A DNA stretch of 64,000 nucleotides from positions 164,274 to 228,273 of the forward strand of contig NZ_GG688321.1 in assembly GCF_000156195.1 (NCBI RefSeq), written 5' to 3'. Positions 44,547-52,870 of this stretch are shown here, piece by piece (position 1 is the first letter of the stretch; each line of letters starts with the position of its first letter). The notes under the pieces were generated by a model, which was not told the DNA's origin, searched no databases, and saw only the letters and a program-made list of their open reading frames with translations. The DNA comes from Bacteroides finegoldii DSM 17565 (GTDB lineage Bacteria; Bacteroidota; Bacteroidia; Bacteroidales; Bacteroidaceae). The position numbers were made by a program, and so were the translations under genes.

Positions 44547-46265
44547 TTATACCTCCCAACACTTCCATCCTTTATTGGCACAGATATATACCACATACGA
44601 ACGGACATTGTAATTGGGAAACTTCTTTTTCGTATCTTCGGCATAGCCCTTCACTTGTTCTACGTGTTCTGCCAACGGTTCGGTGAGCGCAAGCATGCGG
44701 TCGGCATCTTTGGAACGATAGTATTTGAATTCTACCACGCGGTCGTCCGTGTAATAATCCGTGCCGGGGATGCCGGTCATTTCAAAATCCGAACGACCGA
44801 CGGAGTTATTCTGTTCGATGGCAAAAGTGTAACAATGGCTCAAATAGCGGGAGACAAGCTCGTAGAAAGAACAACGGATAAAGTTCTCGTTGATCTTATC
44901 GAAAACCTGTGCGGGGAATTGTCCCAGATATTGCTCGAAATAGTTCTGCACAAGGGGTTCAAAACTACGGTTGGAATCATAAAGTTCATAAACCGGGACG
45001 TAGCGACTGGCGTTACCTTCGATCTTGTTCAGTTGGTTGTAATAATCCATGTAGATGCTGCGCATGGTCATGTTGGGGAGCACCATGCGGTATGCACTCT
45101 TCAGGGTAGTCATACCTAAGTAGAACAGGCTGACGGGATAGAATTCTTTCTCGAAGAACTTCTTCTTGTTGAACTTACTGGATAAATCGCTGACGTTGTA
45201 GGACAGTTCGTCGTCTATCACCAGGGCATCGAGCATCTCTTTGGCATTAGTAAGCGAAAGAGTTAAGCGGCGAATCCAGTTGATGTCCGTACGCAGGTTC
45301 TCATCGATCAGTTCGGGCGGAATGCTTCCGGCATTAGCGGCAAATTTCTTAAGGAAATAAGTTAGGATAGTGGAGTTAAAAAGACGTTCGCCGACGGGGC
45401 TGAAACGATAACCGTCATAGTTGCTCACAATCAGCTGCCAGATTTCCTCGAAACGTTCTTCGCTTGCACCGGGAGTATATTTATCAAGTACATAACGCAG
45501 GTATGTCTTCGTTTCTTCATAGGTGAAACCGAGCATATTGAGGAAAGACGGTTCCAAGGTAAGAATTTCCGCAATGTTGTAGCCGCTAGTCAAATCGTCC
45601 ATGGTGACAGGCAATACACCTGTGCAGAAACAGGTACGGATAGTACCTTCGCCTATGCCTTTTTTAATCACTTTAAAAAAGGTACGAAGGAAACTGTCGC
45701 TGGTGGTTACCTTTTCATAAAGCGGATCGTTATAGGAAGTAAGCAGTTGGTTGGTGAAGTTATCGTATTCGTCAATCAATATATATACTTTAGGCAATCC
45801 ACGTGAACTGGCATAACCCAAAAGTTCCTCCAACATCTGCGCAGCATTTCCCCTAGTTGTAAACTGAAAATCCCCAAACAGGTCACGGTTGTGTTCTAAC
45901 GTTACCTCTACTGGTATACAGTTGAGTTTATTAAAGTTCTGTGCCAGTCCTTCCATATCATTCGCCATCACCATAGCCGAGAAGTCATAACGAATCACCA
46001 TATATTGATTATGCTCTTTCGTAGGATGTTCGCCAATCCAGGTGCCACCGAAGAGTTCTTCAAAACGATTCGCCTTTGTACGGTCGTAGTAGTGAGCCAG
46101 CATGGAGATAAGCAGACTTTTCCCGAAACGGCGGGGACGGAGAAAAACAGGAGCTTTATAGTCTTCAAGCCCCGGAATGTAATTTGTCTTATCGACATAA
46201 TAAAAGCCACGTTCACGCATTTCTGCGAAGTCGGCCACTGCGTATGGAATCGTTATTCTTGCCAT
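44547..46265 (-). CDS. AAA-ATPase-like protein with PD-(D/E)XK nuclease-like end (DUF1703)
   Basis: The 572-residue protein has the N-terminal DUF1703-family opening YAVADFAEMRERGFYYVDKTNYIPGLE. A P-loop region reads FLRPRRFGKSLLISMLAHYY (about 41-60, a Walker A variant). VYILIDEYDNF is Walker B (about 160). A C-terminal PDDEXK-like block (FEMTGIPGTDYYTDDRVVEFKYYRSKDADR) has the D...E.K pattern. Such proteins are numerous in Bacteroides and their role is not known; mobile or defence functions have been suggested. It has its own promoter with a palindrome. Confidence 0.85.
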   Translation of the reverse strand: MARITIPYAVADFAEMRERGFYYVDKTNYIPGLEDYKAPVFLRPRRFGKSLLISMLAHYYDRTKANRFEELFGGTWIGEHPTKEHNQYMVIRYDFSAMVMANDMEGLAQNFNKLNCIPVEVTLEHNRDLFGDFQFTTRGNAAQMLEELLGYASSRGLPKVYILIDEYDNFTNQLLTSYNDPLYEKVTTSDSFLRTFFKVIKKGIGEGTIRTCFCTGVLPVTMDDLTSGYNIAEILTLEPSFLNMLGFTYEETKTYLRYVLDKYTPGASEERFEEIWQLIVSNYDGYRFSPVGERLFNSTILTYFLKKFAANAGSIPPELIDENLRTDINWIRRLTLSLTNAKEMLDALVIDDELSYNVSDLSSKFNKKKFFEKEFYPVSLFYLGMTTLKSAYRMVLPNMTMRSIYMDYYNQLNKIEGNASRYVPVYELYDSNRSFEPLVQNYFEQYLGQFPAQVFDKINENFIRCSFYELVSRYLSHCYTFAIEQNNSVGRSDFEMTGIPGTDYYTDDRVVEFKYYRSKDADRMLALTEPLAEHVEQVKGYAEDTKKKFPNYNVRSYVVYICANKGWKCWEV

Positions 46266-46293
46266 AATCGTTAATCTTTTCTTTCGGTAGAGA

Positions 46294-46320
46294 CAAAAGT
46301 ACTAATAAATTAGTACTATA
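46294..46320 (-). promoter_or_regulatory. Promoter with overlapping palindrome before the DUF1703 ATPase gene
   Basis: A perfect inverted repeat AGTACTAAT-AA-ATTAGTACT covers about 46299-46318. On the minus strand it overlaps the -7 box TACTTTTG (46294-46301). A dimeric repressor site is a natural reading. The start codon is at 46265. Confidence 0.5.
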
Positions 46321-46375
46321 AAAAAGATTATGCGAAAAAGATCAAAGTTATGCACTTATCATGTATAGCCCTATA

Positions 46376-46465
46376 CACGAAGGCTGCACAACTCTATACA
46401 TGATGCGTGCGTAGAGCTGTGCAGCCTCTCTGCATAAGCCGGGGCAAAGTTTCACCCCCGGCTAA
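46376..46465. terminator. Two hairpins after the HU-like gene
   Basis: AGGCTGCACAACTCTA pairs with TAGAGCTGTGCAGCCT (about 46381-46426). A second repeat, AGCCGGGG and CCCCGGCT (about 46437-46463), follows next to the stop of the HU-like gene. Neither has a perfect T-run. Confidence 0.45.
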
Positions 46466-46472
46466 GAACATT

Positions 46473-47234
46473 TTATTCCGAAGGATCGGGAGCCTCTCCT
46501 CCTCCACCGCCTTCACCACCGGAGCCGCCTCCTGTTTCGGGTTTCGTACCGACGTAGAAAGTAGCGATAGCAGTGCGTGGCGTTTTCAGGAGCGTGCTGC
46601 CTGCATATTGCGTCGTGATGGTGAGGGTGTATTCGCCATCCGCCAGCCCGGCAGGAACGATGAATGTGAGTTGTGACGGATTGTTGACAGCCAGCATATT
46701 GAGATCGACAGGCGTGGTTTGTTCTTTGCTGTCGGTGATGGTGATGCCGACAGAAGAATCCGTACCTGCGATTTTCAGCATACGGCCGTTGACCGTGAAC
46801 GGACGACCGGCGATGGCGGTGGCAGGCGAGAATCCGGCAACGTACATCACGCTTTGGCGTTCGCCCAGAATGCTGACAGAGGTTTGGGCGATAGCTTCAC
46901 GCAGTTCTTTATCTTGGGTGAAAGAGACGTAGACGGAGTTCTTTTCGGGATTCCATTTTCCGCCATCGATAACACCGCGGAGTTGCGCTACGGCGTGGTA
47001 AAGACCGGTGTTGACACTATATCCGCTAAGGATAAGATCGCCTACCACACGGTTGTAGAGCTTCACGACGTGTTCGATGGTTTCGGGACGGAGCCCGGTA
47101 TCTTCCTTGTGCATCTCATCGAGTATATCCTGCAACGAGAGATTACCGGACGATTCGAGCTGACCGATCTTATCGTCTTTGTTGTCGACGGTTACAGTGT
47201 TGTCGACTAACCAGATTTTCAATACATTCTTCAT
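46473..47234 (-). CDS. HU/IHF-like DNA-binding domain protein with DUF4469-like C-terminus
   Basis: The 253-residue protein has an N-terminal region resembling the Bacteroides HU-like domain (about 1-125: SLQDILDEMHKEDTGLRPETIEHVVKLYNRVVGDLILSGYSVNTGLYHAVAQLRG). An Ig-like domain follows (about 130-230: MYVAGFSPATAIAGRPFTVNGRMLKIAG). The end is very rich in Gly and Glu (GGGSGGEGGGGGEAPDPSE). The combination is common in Bacteroides, with no assigned role. There is no signal peptide, so a cytoplasmic or nucleoid role is likely, despite the Ig-like fold. Confidence 0.75.
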   Translation of the reverse strand: MKNVLKIWLVDNTVTVDNKDDKIGQLESSGNLSLQDILDEMHKEDTGLRPETIEHVVKLYNRVVGDLILSGYSVNTGLYHAVAQLRGVIDGGKWNPEKNSVYVSFTQDKELREAIAQTSVSILGERQSVMYVAGFSPATAIAGRPFTVNGRMLKIAGTDSSVGITITDSKEQTTPVDLNMLAVNNPSQLTFIVPAGLADGEYTLTITTQYAGSTLLKTPRTAIATFYVGTKPETGGGSGGEGGGGGEAPDPSE

Positions 47235-47422
47235 TATTTTTCTTATTAATTAGTTATCATTCAAATAAATACAATTACTTCTATGAGCAGTTTTTACGAT
47301 ACTGATAATACCCATTCGCTTTGTGTGATATATGTAAATCAGTAAACCAACTATACGAACTATCTCCCACAATCCCGGATTCTTACAAACAGCTATTACA
47401 TCAATAGAGAGCACTTTTCAAT

Positions 47423-48964
47423 TTACCAATCTTTTCGGAAAGCAAAATAATATGACGCAGCCAACGTCTCCGTTACATTCACATCATATCGAGGATATTC
47501 TCCATTGTTAGTATCATGAAAACAGCTTAAAAGGCCCATAATTCCCATAACATTTGCAACTTCCTGTATATAGTCTCTATAAGGAATATTCTCTGCAACA
47601 GCTACTTTTCCAAGTCCCTCATTCAGGGCGATTATACGGGATTCATCCTGCAGATTCTCAAAGAACAAACCTTCTTCATTTGTCATTCGTGGCTTTATAT
47701 AAAAAGAAATGCCCCCATAACGTTCTTTCGTTACTCCCGCTATAGGTTTGCGTTCCGACCCGCTTGCCCAAGGATTAACCGCAGTATCCCACACAACATT
47801 CCACGCCAAATCAATGTAATCGCCTACTACAATGCCACCCTGTTCTTTGTCCATCATTGCCGTAGTTCCTCCATCATCTGCAAGAGTCAACATGATGTCC
47901 GGCATCGCTTCACGCAGTGCCTTGACTAATTTTGGATAAGAAGTTTCATCTAACTCCGGTGCTCCAGTCTTGTCATATCCGGCACCTTCATCACGCAAAT
48001 GGATGCCATCCAGTTGATACATCTTCACAGCCACTTGGACTTGTGCTACAAAATCAGCAATTTGCACATCTGTTAAATTGGCAAAACCTATGCCTGTTCC
48101 TCCACCTTCGATGGAAAGACAGACTTTTATACCACTCCGCTTCAATGGTTGAATATATTGAGCGTAGTTTTTCAACACATGTTCTATATCAGGCGTAAAC
48201 TTCAAAACCGCTCTACGGGAAGACTCATCGTATTTCAACAAAGCTTTTCGTAAATTCACTATATCAAATACCGGGACGTTTTCGTAAATAGTTTTTCTAT
48301 CCCGACGGGATTTCATATACTGCAATTTAGAAGTATATTGGTCAGCAATCAAAGGATTCATCATTTCAGTATCAATATACGCCACCACTGTATACGGTTT
48401 ATTCGACCTGTCCTGACGTTCCATTTCCACTTGGCAGATATAATAGAAAAGTTCGTACTGATTACCATCCTCATCCGTCGCTAACAATGGCAATAGATAA
48501 TAAGAACTGATAAGTCCCACGCTTGACACAGTAAAACTTATTCGTGTCGATTTTCGTTCACCTGCCGCTACTGTCACCTTTCCTCCATTAGTTATCGTAA
48601 ATTTATTCTCCCAATCTTCCACAAAATCTGCTTCCACTTTGTAAAATTGCTCTGCAATCGATGGCATATCCTGATAAGTTAGCAAAGTATTTATACCAAT
48701 TGTGAATGTCATATCCCGCTCTGCCGGCTCCACCAATTCTATATATAGTTCATCACTTCCCTGTTCTACAAAATCAAGAAAAATAAATTTATTTCCCGAT
48801 TCTGAAGCACTTTGCAGGAAAGCAGTTTCCCCAACTTCCTCCGGTGATACTGTAGACTTGTCATGTGCTACGTTCGGAGACACCAACGCCGCATCTTCTT
48901 CGCAAGCTCCCATCACCAGTGCCAATAACACGCACGAAGAGATATTTCGTATTATTCGTTTCAT
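47423..48964 (-). CDS. DUF1735 plus GH18-like surface lipoprotein, catalytic motif degenerate
   Basis: From the ATG at 48964 there are 513 residues. A lipoprotein signal (LALVMGACEED) is followed by a DUF1735 domain (about 30-160) and a GH18-type barrel (about 170-510). The barrel contains CLSIEGGGTGIGFANLT and the active-site strand LDGIHLRDEGAGY. Canonical GH18 endo-beta-N-acetylglucosaminidases have DGxDxDxE; here the second and third aspartates are His and Arg, while the final glutamate remains. It may thus be a glycan-binding protein or an altered enzyme rather than an active endoglycosidase. It is last of the five PUL structural genes. An upstream ATG at 48976 is also possible. Confidence 0.8.
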   Translation of the reverse strand: MKRIIRNISSCVLLALVMGACEEDAALVSPNVAHDKSTVSPEEVGETAFLQSASESGNKFIFLDFVEQGSDELYIELVEPAERDMTFTIGINTLLTYQDMPSIAEQFYKVEADFVEDWENKFTITNGGKVTVAAGERKSTRISFTVSSVGLISSYYLLPLLATDEDGNQYELFYYICQVEMERQDRSNKPYTVVAYIDTEMMNPLIADQYTSKLQYMKSRRDRKTIYENVPVFDIVNLRKALLKYDESSRRAVLKFTPDIEHVLKNYAQYIQPLKRSGIKVCLSIEGGGTGIGFANLTDVQIADFVAQVQVAVKMYQLDGIHLRDEGAGYDKTGAPELDETSYPKLVKALREAMPDIMLTLADDGGTTAMMDKEQGGIVVGDYIDLAWNVVWDTAVNPWASGSERKPIAGVTKERYGGISFYIKPRMTNEEGLFFENLQDESRIIALNEGLGKVAVAENIPYRDYIQEVANVMGIMGLLSCFHDTNNGEYPRYDVNVTETLAASYYFAFRKDW

Positions 48965-48999
48965 AATCATATACATTTTTAATAGTTATCTGTAATCCC

Positions 49000-50295
49000 T
49001 TATTCCTGATTCACCTTCGGCACCTCAATGCCACTCGGCCAAAGTTCCGCATCCGTCTTACTATAAGCTTCCACATGATCGACCGTTTTCCAATAAGGAA
49101 CTACTTTCGCATTGTTCCCATGCCCTGTACGGTCTACTACTTCCAAGCCGGTTCCTTCATTAAACTTCCAATAAGCACACAAAGCAGGCTCGTCAGCCGG
49201 ATTAGGAATATCATACATATTCTGATAAATCTGTTCTTGCGTACGGGCTACACTCCAAATACGGGCTTCACAGATTTCACCGTCAAATTGGCGGCTCAAA
49301 TCATGAGACAAGGTATAAGATCGTCCGAAATAGAAATTATGGTCACCACCATTGCCAAATTCATCATCAGGCACTTTATCACCCAAACTGATGCTAGTCA
49401 GGTCACTTTTACCATGACTGGTACTAATGCTCTGCAACTGCCCGTTCACATAATAAGCGATAGTAGCAGTAGCCAAATCCCATGTCAACGCAACGTGATA
49501 CCACTCACCCGCCAACAACAGCTTTTGTTTACTGGCATCGGGAAATTTCCCGTACGTGGTCTGCACCTGCAACTGCTGGTTCGGAAAGTTAGCATCACCG
49601 ATACGCATCTGGAGATACATCTCAATCCCCATAATAGAGGATATTTCCGGTTGGAAGCTATTCACCCGTATAATCGCTTCCATCGTCACGGCACTCAAGT
49701 TATTCACAACATCAGCTGTCGGACTGCCCTTATCAAATCCCGGAACGGTGACGTAGACATTCTTCAAGTTTATTGCCGTGGTTATGGCACTGGAGCGACG
49801 CACCAGATAATACATGGTACGTGAGCCGTCCATTATTCCCACTCCTTCGGCCCCACTAATGGAAAGCGGACAGAGGTAAGTAGCGTCAATCTCCAGCTCG
49901 TCGAGTTTCAAGAATTTGATACCGACTTCGTCGGATGTTATCTTTCCGGCAGGAATTGTTACGGACTCCTGTGACAACTGATAATGTTCGGCAGGCAGCA
50001 TTTCATAATGCGTGTCGTTCTTTGCGTTATATGCACCGACCAATGAAGGGTCTACCTTTAAGTTCACCTTCACATCATCCCCTGAAGGATAAGACAATTT
50101 CACTGTAAACGTTTTCGTCTGGCTTGTCACTTTCCGGTTAAACGTGAAAGTTTCCGCATTTTTAGTAGCAGCCACATTCAGGTATGCCGAATTGTCAAAC
50201 GGTGATTTTTCGCTGTAATCCGTATTGTCGCAGGCAACCGGCAAAAACAAGAGGGTTGCGGCTGCGAGGCACTGATAAAGTTTATGTATTCTCAT
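49000..50295 (-). CDS. DUF1735 and LamG-domain surface glycan-binding lipoprotein
   Basis: The 431-residue protein has a lipoprotein signal (CLAAATLLFLPVACDNTD). A DUF1735 domain (about 35-165) is followed by a concanavalin/LamG fold (about 180-400: NLSAVTMEAIIRVNSFQPEISSIMGI, then GEWYHVALTWDLATATIAYYVNGQL and ICEARIWSVARTQEQI). Proteins of this build sit on the cell surface in N-glycan PULs and hold the glycan for SusC/D. It lies between the two GH18-like lipoprotein genes, with gaps of 12 and 23 bases. Confidence 0.85.
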   Translation of the reverse strand: MRIHKLYQCLAAATLLFLPVACDNTDYSEKSPFDNSAYLNVAATKNAETFTFNRKVTSQTKTFTVKLSYPSGDDVKVNLKVDPSLVGAYNAKNDTHYEMLPAEHYQLSQESVTIPAGKITSDEVGIKFLKLDELEIDATYLCPLSISGAEGVGIMDGSRTMYYLVRRSSAITTAINLKNVYVTVPGFDKGSPTADVVNNLSAVTMEAIIRVNSFQPEISSIMGIEMYLQMRIGDANFPNQQLQVQTTYGKFPDASKQKLLLAGEWYHVALTWDLATATIAYYVNGQLQSISTSHGKSDLTSISLGDKVPDDEFGNGGDHNFYFGRSYTLSHDLSRQFDGEICEARIWSVARTQEQIYQNMYDIPNPADEPALCAYWKFNEGTGLEVVDRTGHGNNAKVVPYWKTVDHVEAYSKTDAELWPSGIEVPKVNQE

Positions 50296-50307
50296 AGCTT
50301 ACTTAGT

Positions 50308-51207
50308 TTAATGAACCGAAGCGGGATTCAAAAATTGAATGCCTCCGCGAGTCTGTTTATAAATAATATCAGCATCGTAATAATCGTCCGAGATATTGTA
50401 AATGGCAATGCCTCCCAACGGTGTCTCCATGTTGAGAGCACTGTAAGCGGCTCCGGCAATGGCAGAACGTGTCACTCCGTTATAATCGGTCAATGTACCT
50501 TCGGGAGTTACAGCCAGCAACAGATGTCCGGCGGCAGTATTACCGTAACCGGTAGCCAGACGGACTTCCGTCTCTATGTCATATTCGTCGGAAGCAGCCG
50601 AAATATCCAGTACGAAATAACAGAAAAGACCGCGTTGCGCTTCCGGCAACAGGGAAGGAGTTCCCTCAAAAATAAGTAAGCACGGTGTCTGTCCCAATGC
50701 ATCAGCCAGCGATTGCAACGTTGCCGCATCTACCGGAACGGAAGAGGCAAGCGTAATGCCGTCAAACGTTCCCGCCCGTACGGCTTCGGCAGCAGAGGCG
50801 ATAGCAGCATTCTGTTTGTCTCCCGGCGTACAATCCACATAATAAAGCACTCTCGTTCCGTAATCGGCACGTACCATCGCCATGTCTTCCCGGTCAAAAT
50901 CAGTCAGGCGGTCGGCATTGCGCATGGATACGATATCAATACTGTCCGGCAAGGAACGGAGAAAATACTTTTCACTGGTAGCCTTGTCCGGAGCATTGTC
51001 AAGCCGGGCATAAACCACAGCATGCTTCGTTGCTTTATAAGCCCGAATGTTCTGCGTATAAACAGAATATTGTTCCGGGTTCTGCTCCTTTGCTCCGTTG
51101 ACATCCGTCTCATGAATCTCCATTTCCGTCCAATCGTCACAGGAAGTGGTCGCAGTCAACAGGAAAGCGGTCAGCAGACATACATTGAATATTGATTTAT
51201 ATTTCAT
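50308..51207 (-). CDS. GH18-fold surface lipoprotein without catalytic residues
   Basis: From the ATG at 51207 the protein has 299 residues with a lipoprotein signal (LLTAFLLTATTSCDDW). A TIM-barrel-like region follows, with the GH18-like strands TRVLYYVDCTPGD and FDGITLASSVPVDA (about 150-165). In true GH18 enzymes that strand reads DGxDxDxE; here no acid remains after the first aspartate, so no hydrolysis is expected. It is probably a surface glycan-binding protein. The frame is open to 51312, but the signal peptide fixes the start. Confidence 0.78.
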   Translation of the reverse strand: MKYKSIFNVCLLTAFLLTATTSCDDWTEMEIHETDVNGAKEQNPEQYSVYTQNIRAYKATKHAVVYARLDNAPDKATSEKYFLRSLPDSIDIVSMRNADRLTDFDREDMAMVRADYGTRVLYYVDCTPGDKQNAAIASAAEAVRAGTFDGITLASSVPVDAATLQSLADALGQTPCLLIFEGTPSLLPEAQRGLFCYFVLDISAASDEYDIETEVRLATGYGNTAAGHLLLAVTPEGTLTDYNGVTRSAIAGAAYSALNMETPLGGIAIYNISDDYYDADIIYKQTRGGIQFLNPASVH

Positions 51208-51244
51208 AATCTTATGGATTAAAAAAGGTTCTTGTAAAGAGCTA

Positions 51245-52855
51245 TTAGTTATTCTCAACCGAATGGTCTTTCGCGTCCCACCAAAGAGGAGTGCCCGCAG
51301 CGTCGGCACCACCCAACATCTGTACGGCTTTGGCTATATTGGCAGCGTTGGAGTTGTATTCGTCTGCCGGATAAGGCAGGCGGCGGGGACCGATAGCGAT
51401 ATCCACACTGTTATTAGGATCTTTGTTCTCTACGGCAGGAAGCAATCTCGGATAACCGGTACGACGATGTTCCGCCCATGCTTCCAGACCTAACGGGAAG
51501 ATGGCAATCCATTTCTGCGTGATGATGCGTTCCAGATTCCTCTCGAAGATTTCCTTTCCAGCCCCCTGTTCCCAAGCAATCGTAATCTCGCTCACTGCAT
51601 CCGCACTATAAGCGCCCATCGGGTCTACGTACTTCACCGGCTTCTTTTCTGCATCCTTCACATATTTATCGGCTCCCGTAGCCCCGCGCTCCTCGAACGA
51701 GAGAGCGATGGCTTTCTCATACAACGCCTGCGGCTCGCCACCCATGTCCCAGCCACGCAATGCGCCTTCGGCACGGAGGAAGGTCACTTCTGCGGCATTC
51801 ATCCAAAGGTAAGGATCGGTGCTGCTGATGATTTGTTTGGAATACAAATTAATCATGTCGTCCTTCTTCTCGGTGAAGATACCGATACGCACCCCATAAA
51901 AATCATTCACTTCCTTTGGTTCGCCATCCACTTCCACTACATTGGTCCCTTTCACGAACATTGCGTCCAGACGGGGGTCTTCGTATCCTTTCATGACGGA
52001 AACCAAATCGGCACTGATGCGGTAATCGTTCCAGTTGTTGAACAACAGTTCGGAACGGTTCTCGGCTACATGGAGCATAGCATTATCTTCATTCGCCTCG
52101 ATCACTCCTGCCGCTACGGCATTCTGGGCGATACGCTGCGCTTCCGTCGGATTCACATAACTCATGCGCATGGCTATGCGGAGCTGCATGGAATGGAGGA
52201 ATTTGCGCCATTTGGAGATGTTGCCGTAATACAAGTCCTCCAACTTGCGGAACGCTTCGGAAGAAAGGTCTTTATTCTCTTCCAACACCTTGTCGGCCTC
52301 TTCCAGCTCTTTCAGCATCTGTGTATAGACCTGTTCCTGCGAATCGTACGGAACGGACAGGTTCTCTCCCAGATTGTCATTACTCAACATCTGCGAGTAA
52401 GGGATAGGCCCGTAAATATCCGTCACACGGTGCATGACGCAGACACGCAGGATTTTCCCCAAAGCCAAAGCTACCGGATCATCCGTCACGCTCAACATCT
52501 TGAGGTATTGAGGGTAGAGGTCGGTGATAGGGTCGGCAAACGGGGATTTCAGCCATCCCTGTTCGGGGTTGAATGTAGAGAACTTCATTACCCATGTATC
52601 TACGATACCTTCCATATAGCCTCCGTAGGCACCGCCCGCCATAGCATCCATAAACTGGTACAAATGCTCGCGCGTCGGGCTGACAAGCCCTTGCATCACT
52701 CTCAACGTCGCACCGACAATATGATTTTCGCGTTGCATTTCGTCATCATCCGCTTCGTACATCTTGCGGTTGATGTCACTGTCGAAACAACCGGACAAGG
52801 GTAACAGCAAGAGCACCGAAAGAATGATTCTCTGAAGGTAATATATTCGTTTCAT
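51245..52855 (-). CDS. SusD/RagB-like nutrient-binding outer-membrane lipoprotein
   Basis: From the ATG at 52855 the protein has 536 residues with the lipoprotein signal ILSVLLLLPLSGCFDS. The SusD-type helical core shows MQGLVSPTREHLYQFMDAMAGGAYGGY, VMHRVTDIYGPIPYSQML (about 142-160), the TPR-like ALGKILRV, and the late EAWAEHRRTGYPRLLP. It forms the lid of the SusC transporter and binds the glycan. It belongs to the SusD_2 branch often seen with GH18-like proteins. It starts about 16 bases after the susC stop. Confidence 0.93.
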   Translation of the reverse strand: MKRIYYLQRIILSVLLLLPLSGCFDSDINRKMYEADDDEMQRENHIVGATLRVMQGLVSPTREHLYQFMDAMAGGAYGGYMEGIVDTWVMKFSTFNPEQGWLKSPFADPITDLYPQYLKMLSVTDDPVALALGKILRVCVMHRVTDIYGPIPYSQMLSNDNLGENLSVPYDSQEQVYTQMLKELEEADKVLEENKDLSSEAFRKLEDLYYGNISKWRKFLHSMQLRIAMRMSYVNPTEAQRIAQNAVAAGVIEANEDNAMLHVAENRSELLFNNWNDYRISADLVSVMKGYEDPRLDAMFVKGTNVVEVDGEPKEVNDFYGVRIGIFTEKKDDMINLYSKQIISSTDPYLWMNAAEVTFLRAEGALRGWDMGGEPQALYEKAIALSFEERGATGADKYVKDAEKKPVKYVDPMGAYSADAVSEITIAWEQGAGKEIFERNLERIITQKWIAIFPLGLEAWAEHRRTGYPRLLPAVENKDPNNSVDIAIGPRRLPYPADEYNSNAANIAKAVQMLGGADAAGTPLWWDAKDHSVENN

Positions 52856-52870
52856 GTTCATCATATATAT

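Noticed and set aside
44547..46265. Mobile element or phage defence island around the DUF1703 ATPase
   Set aside because: No transposase, integrase, attachment repeats or partner defence genes are present; the flanks are ordinary chromosomal genes.
51833..52804. 323-codon + strand open frame opposite the SusD gene
   Set aside because: Antisense of a clear SusD gene; no signal, motif or promoter of its own.
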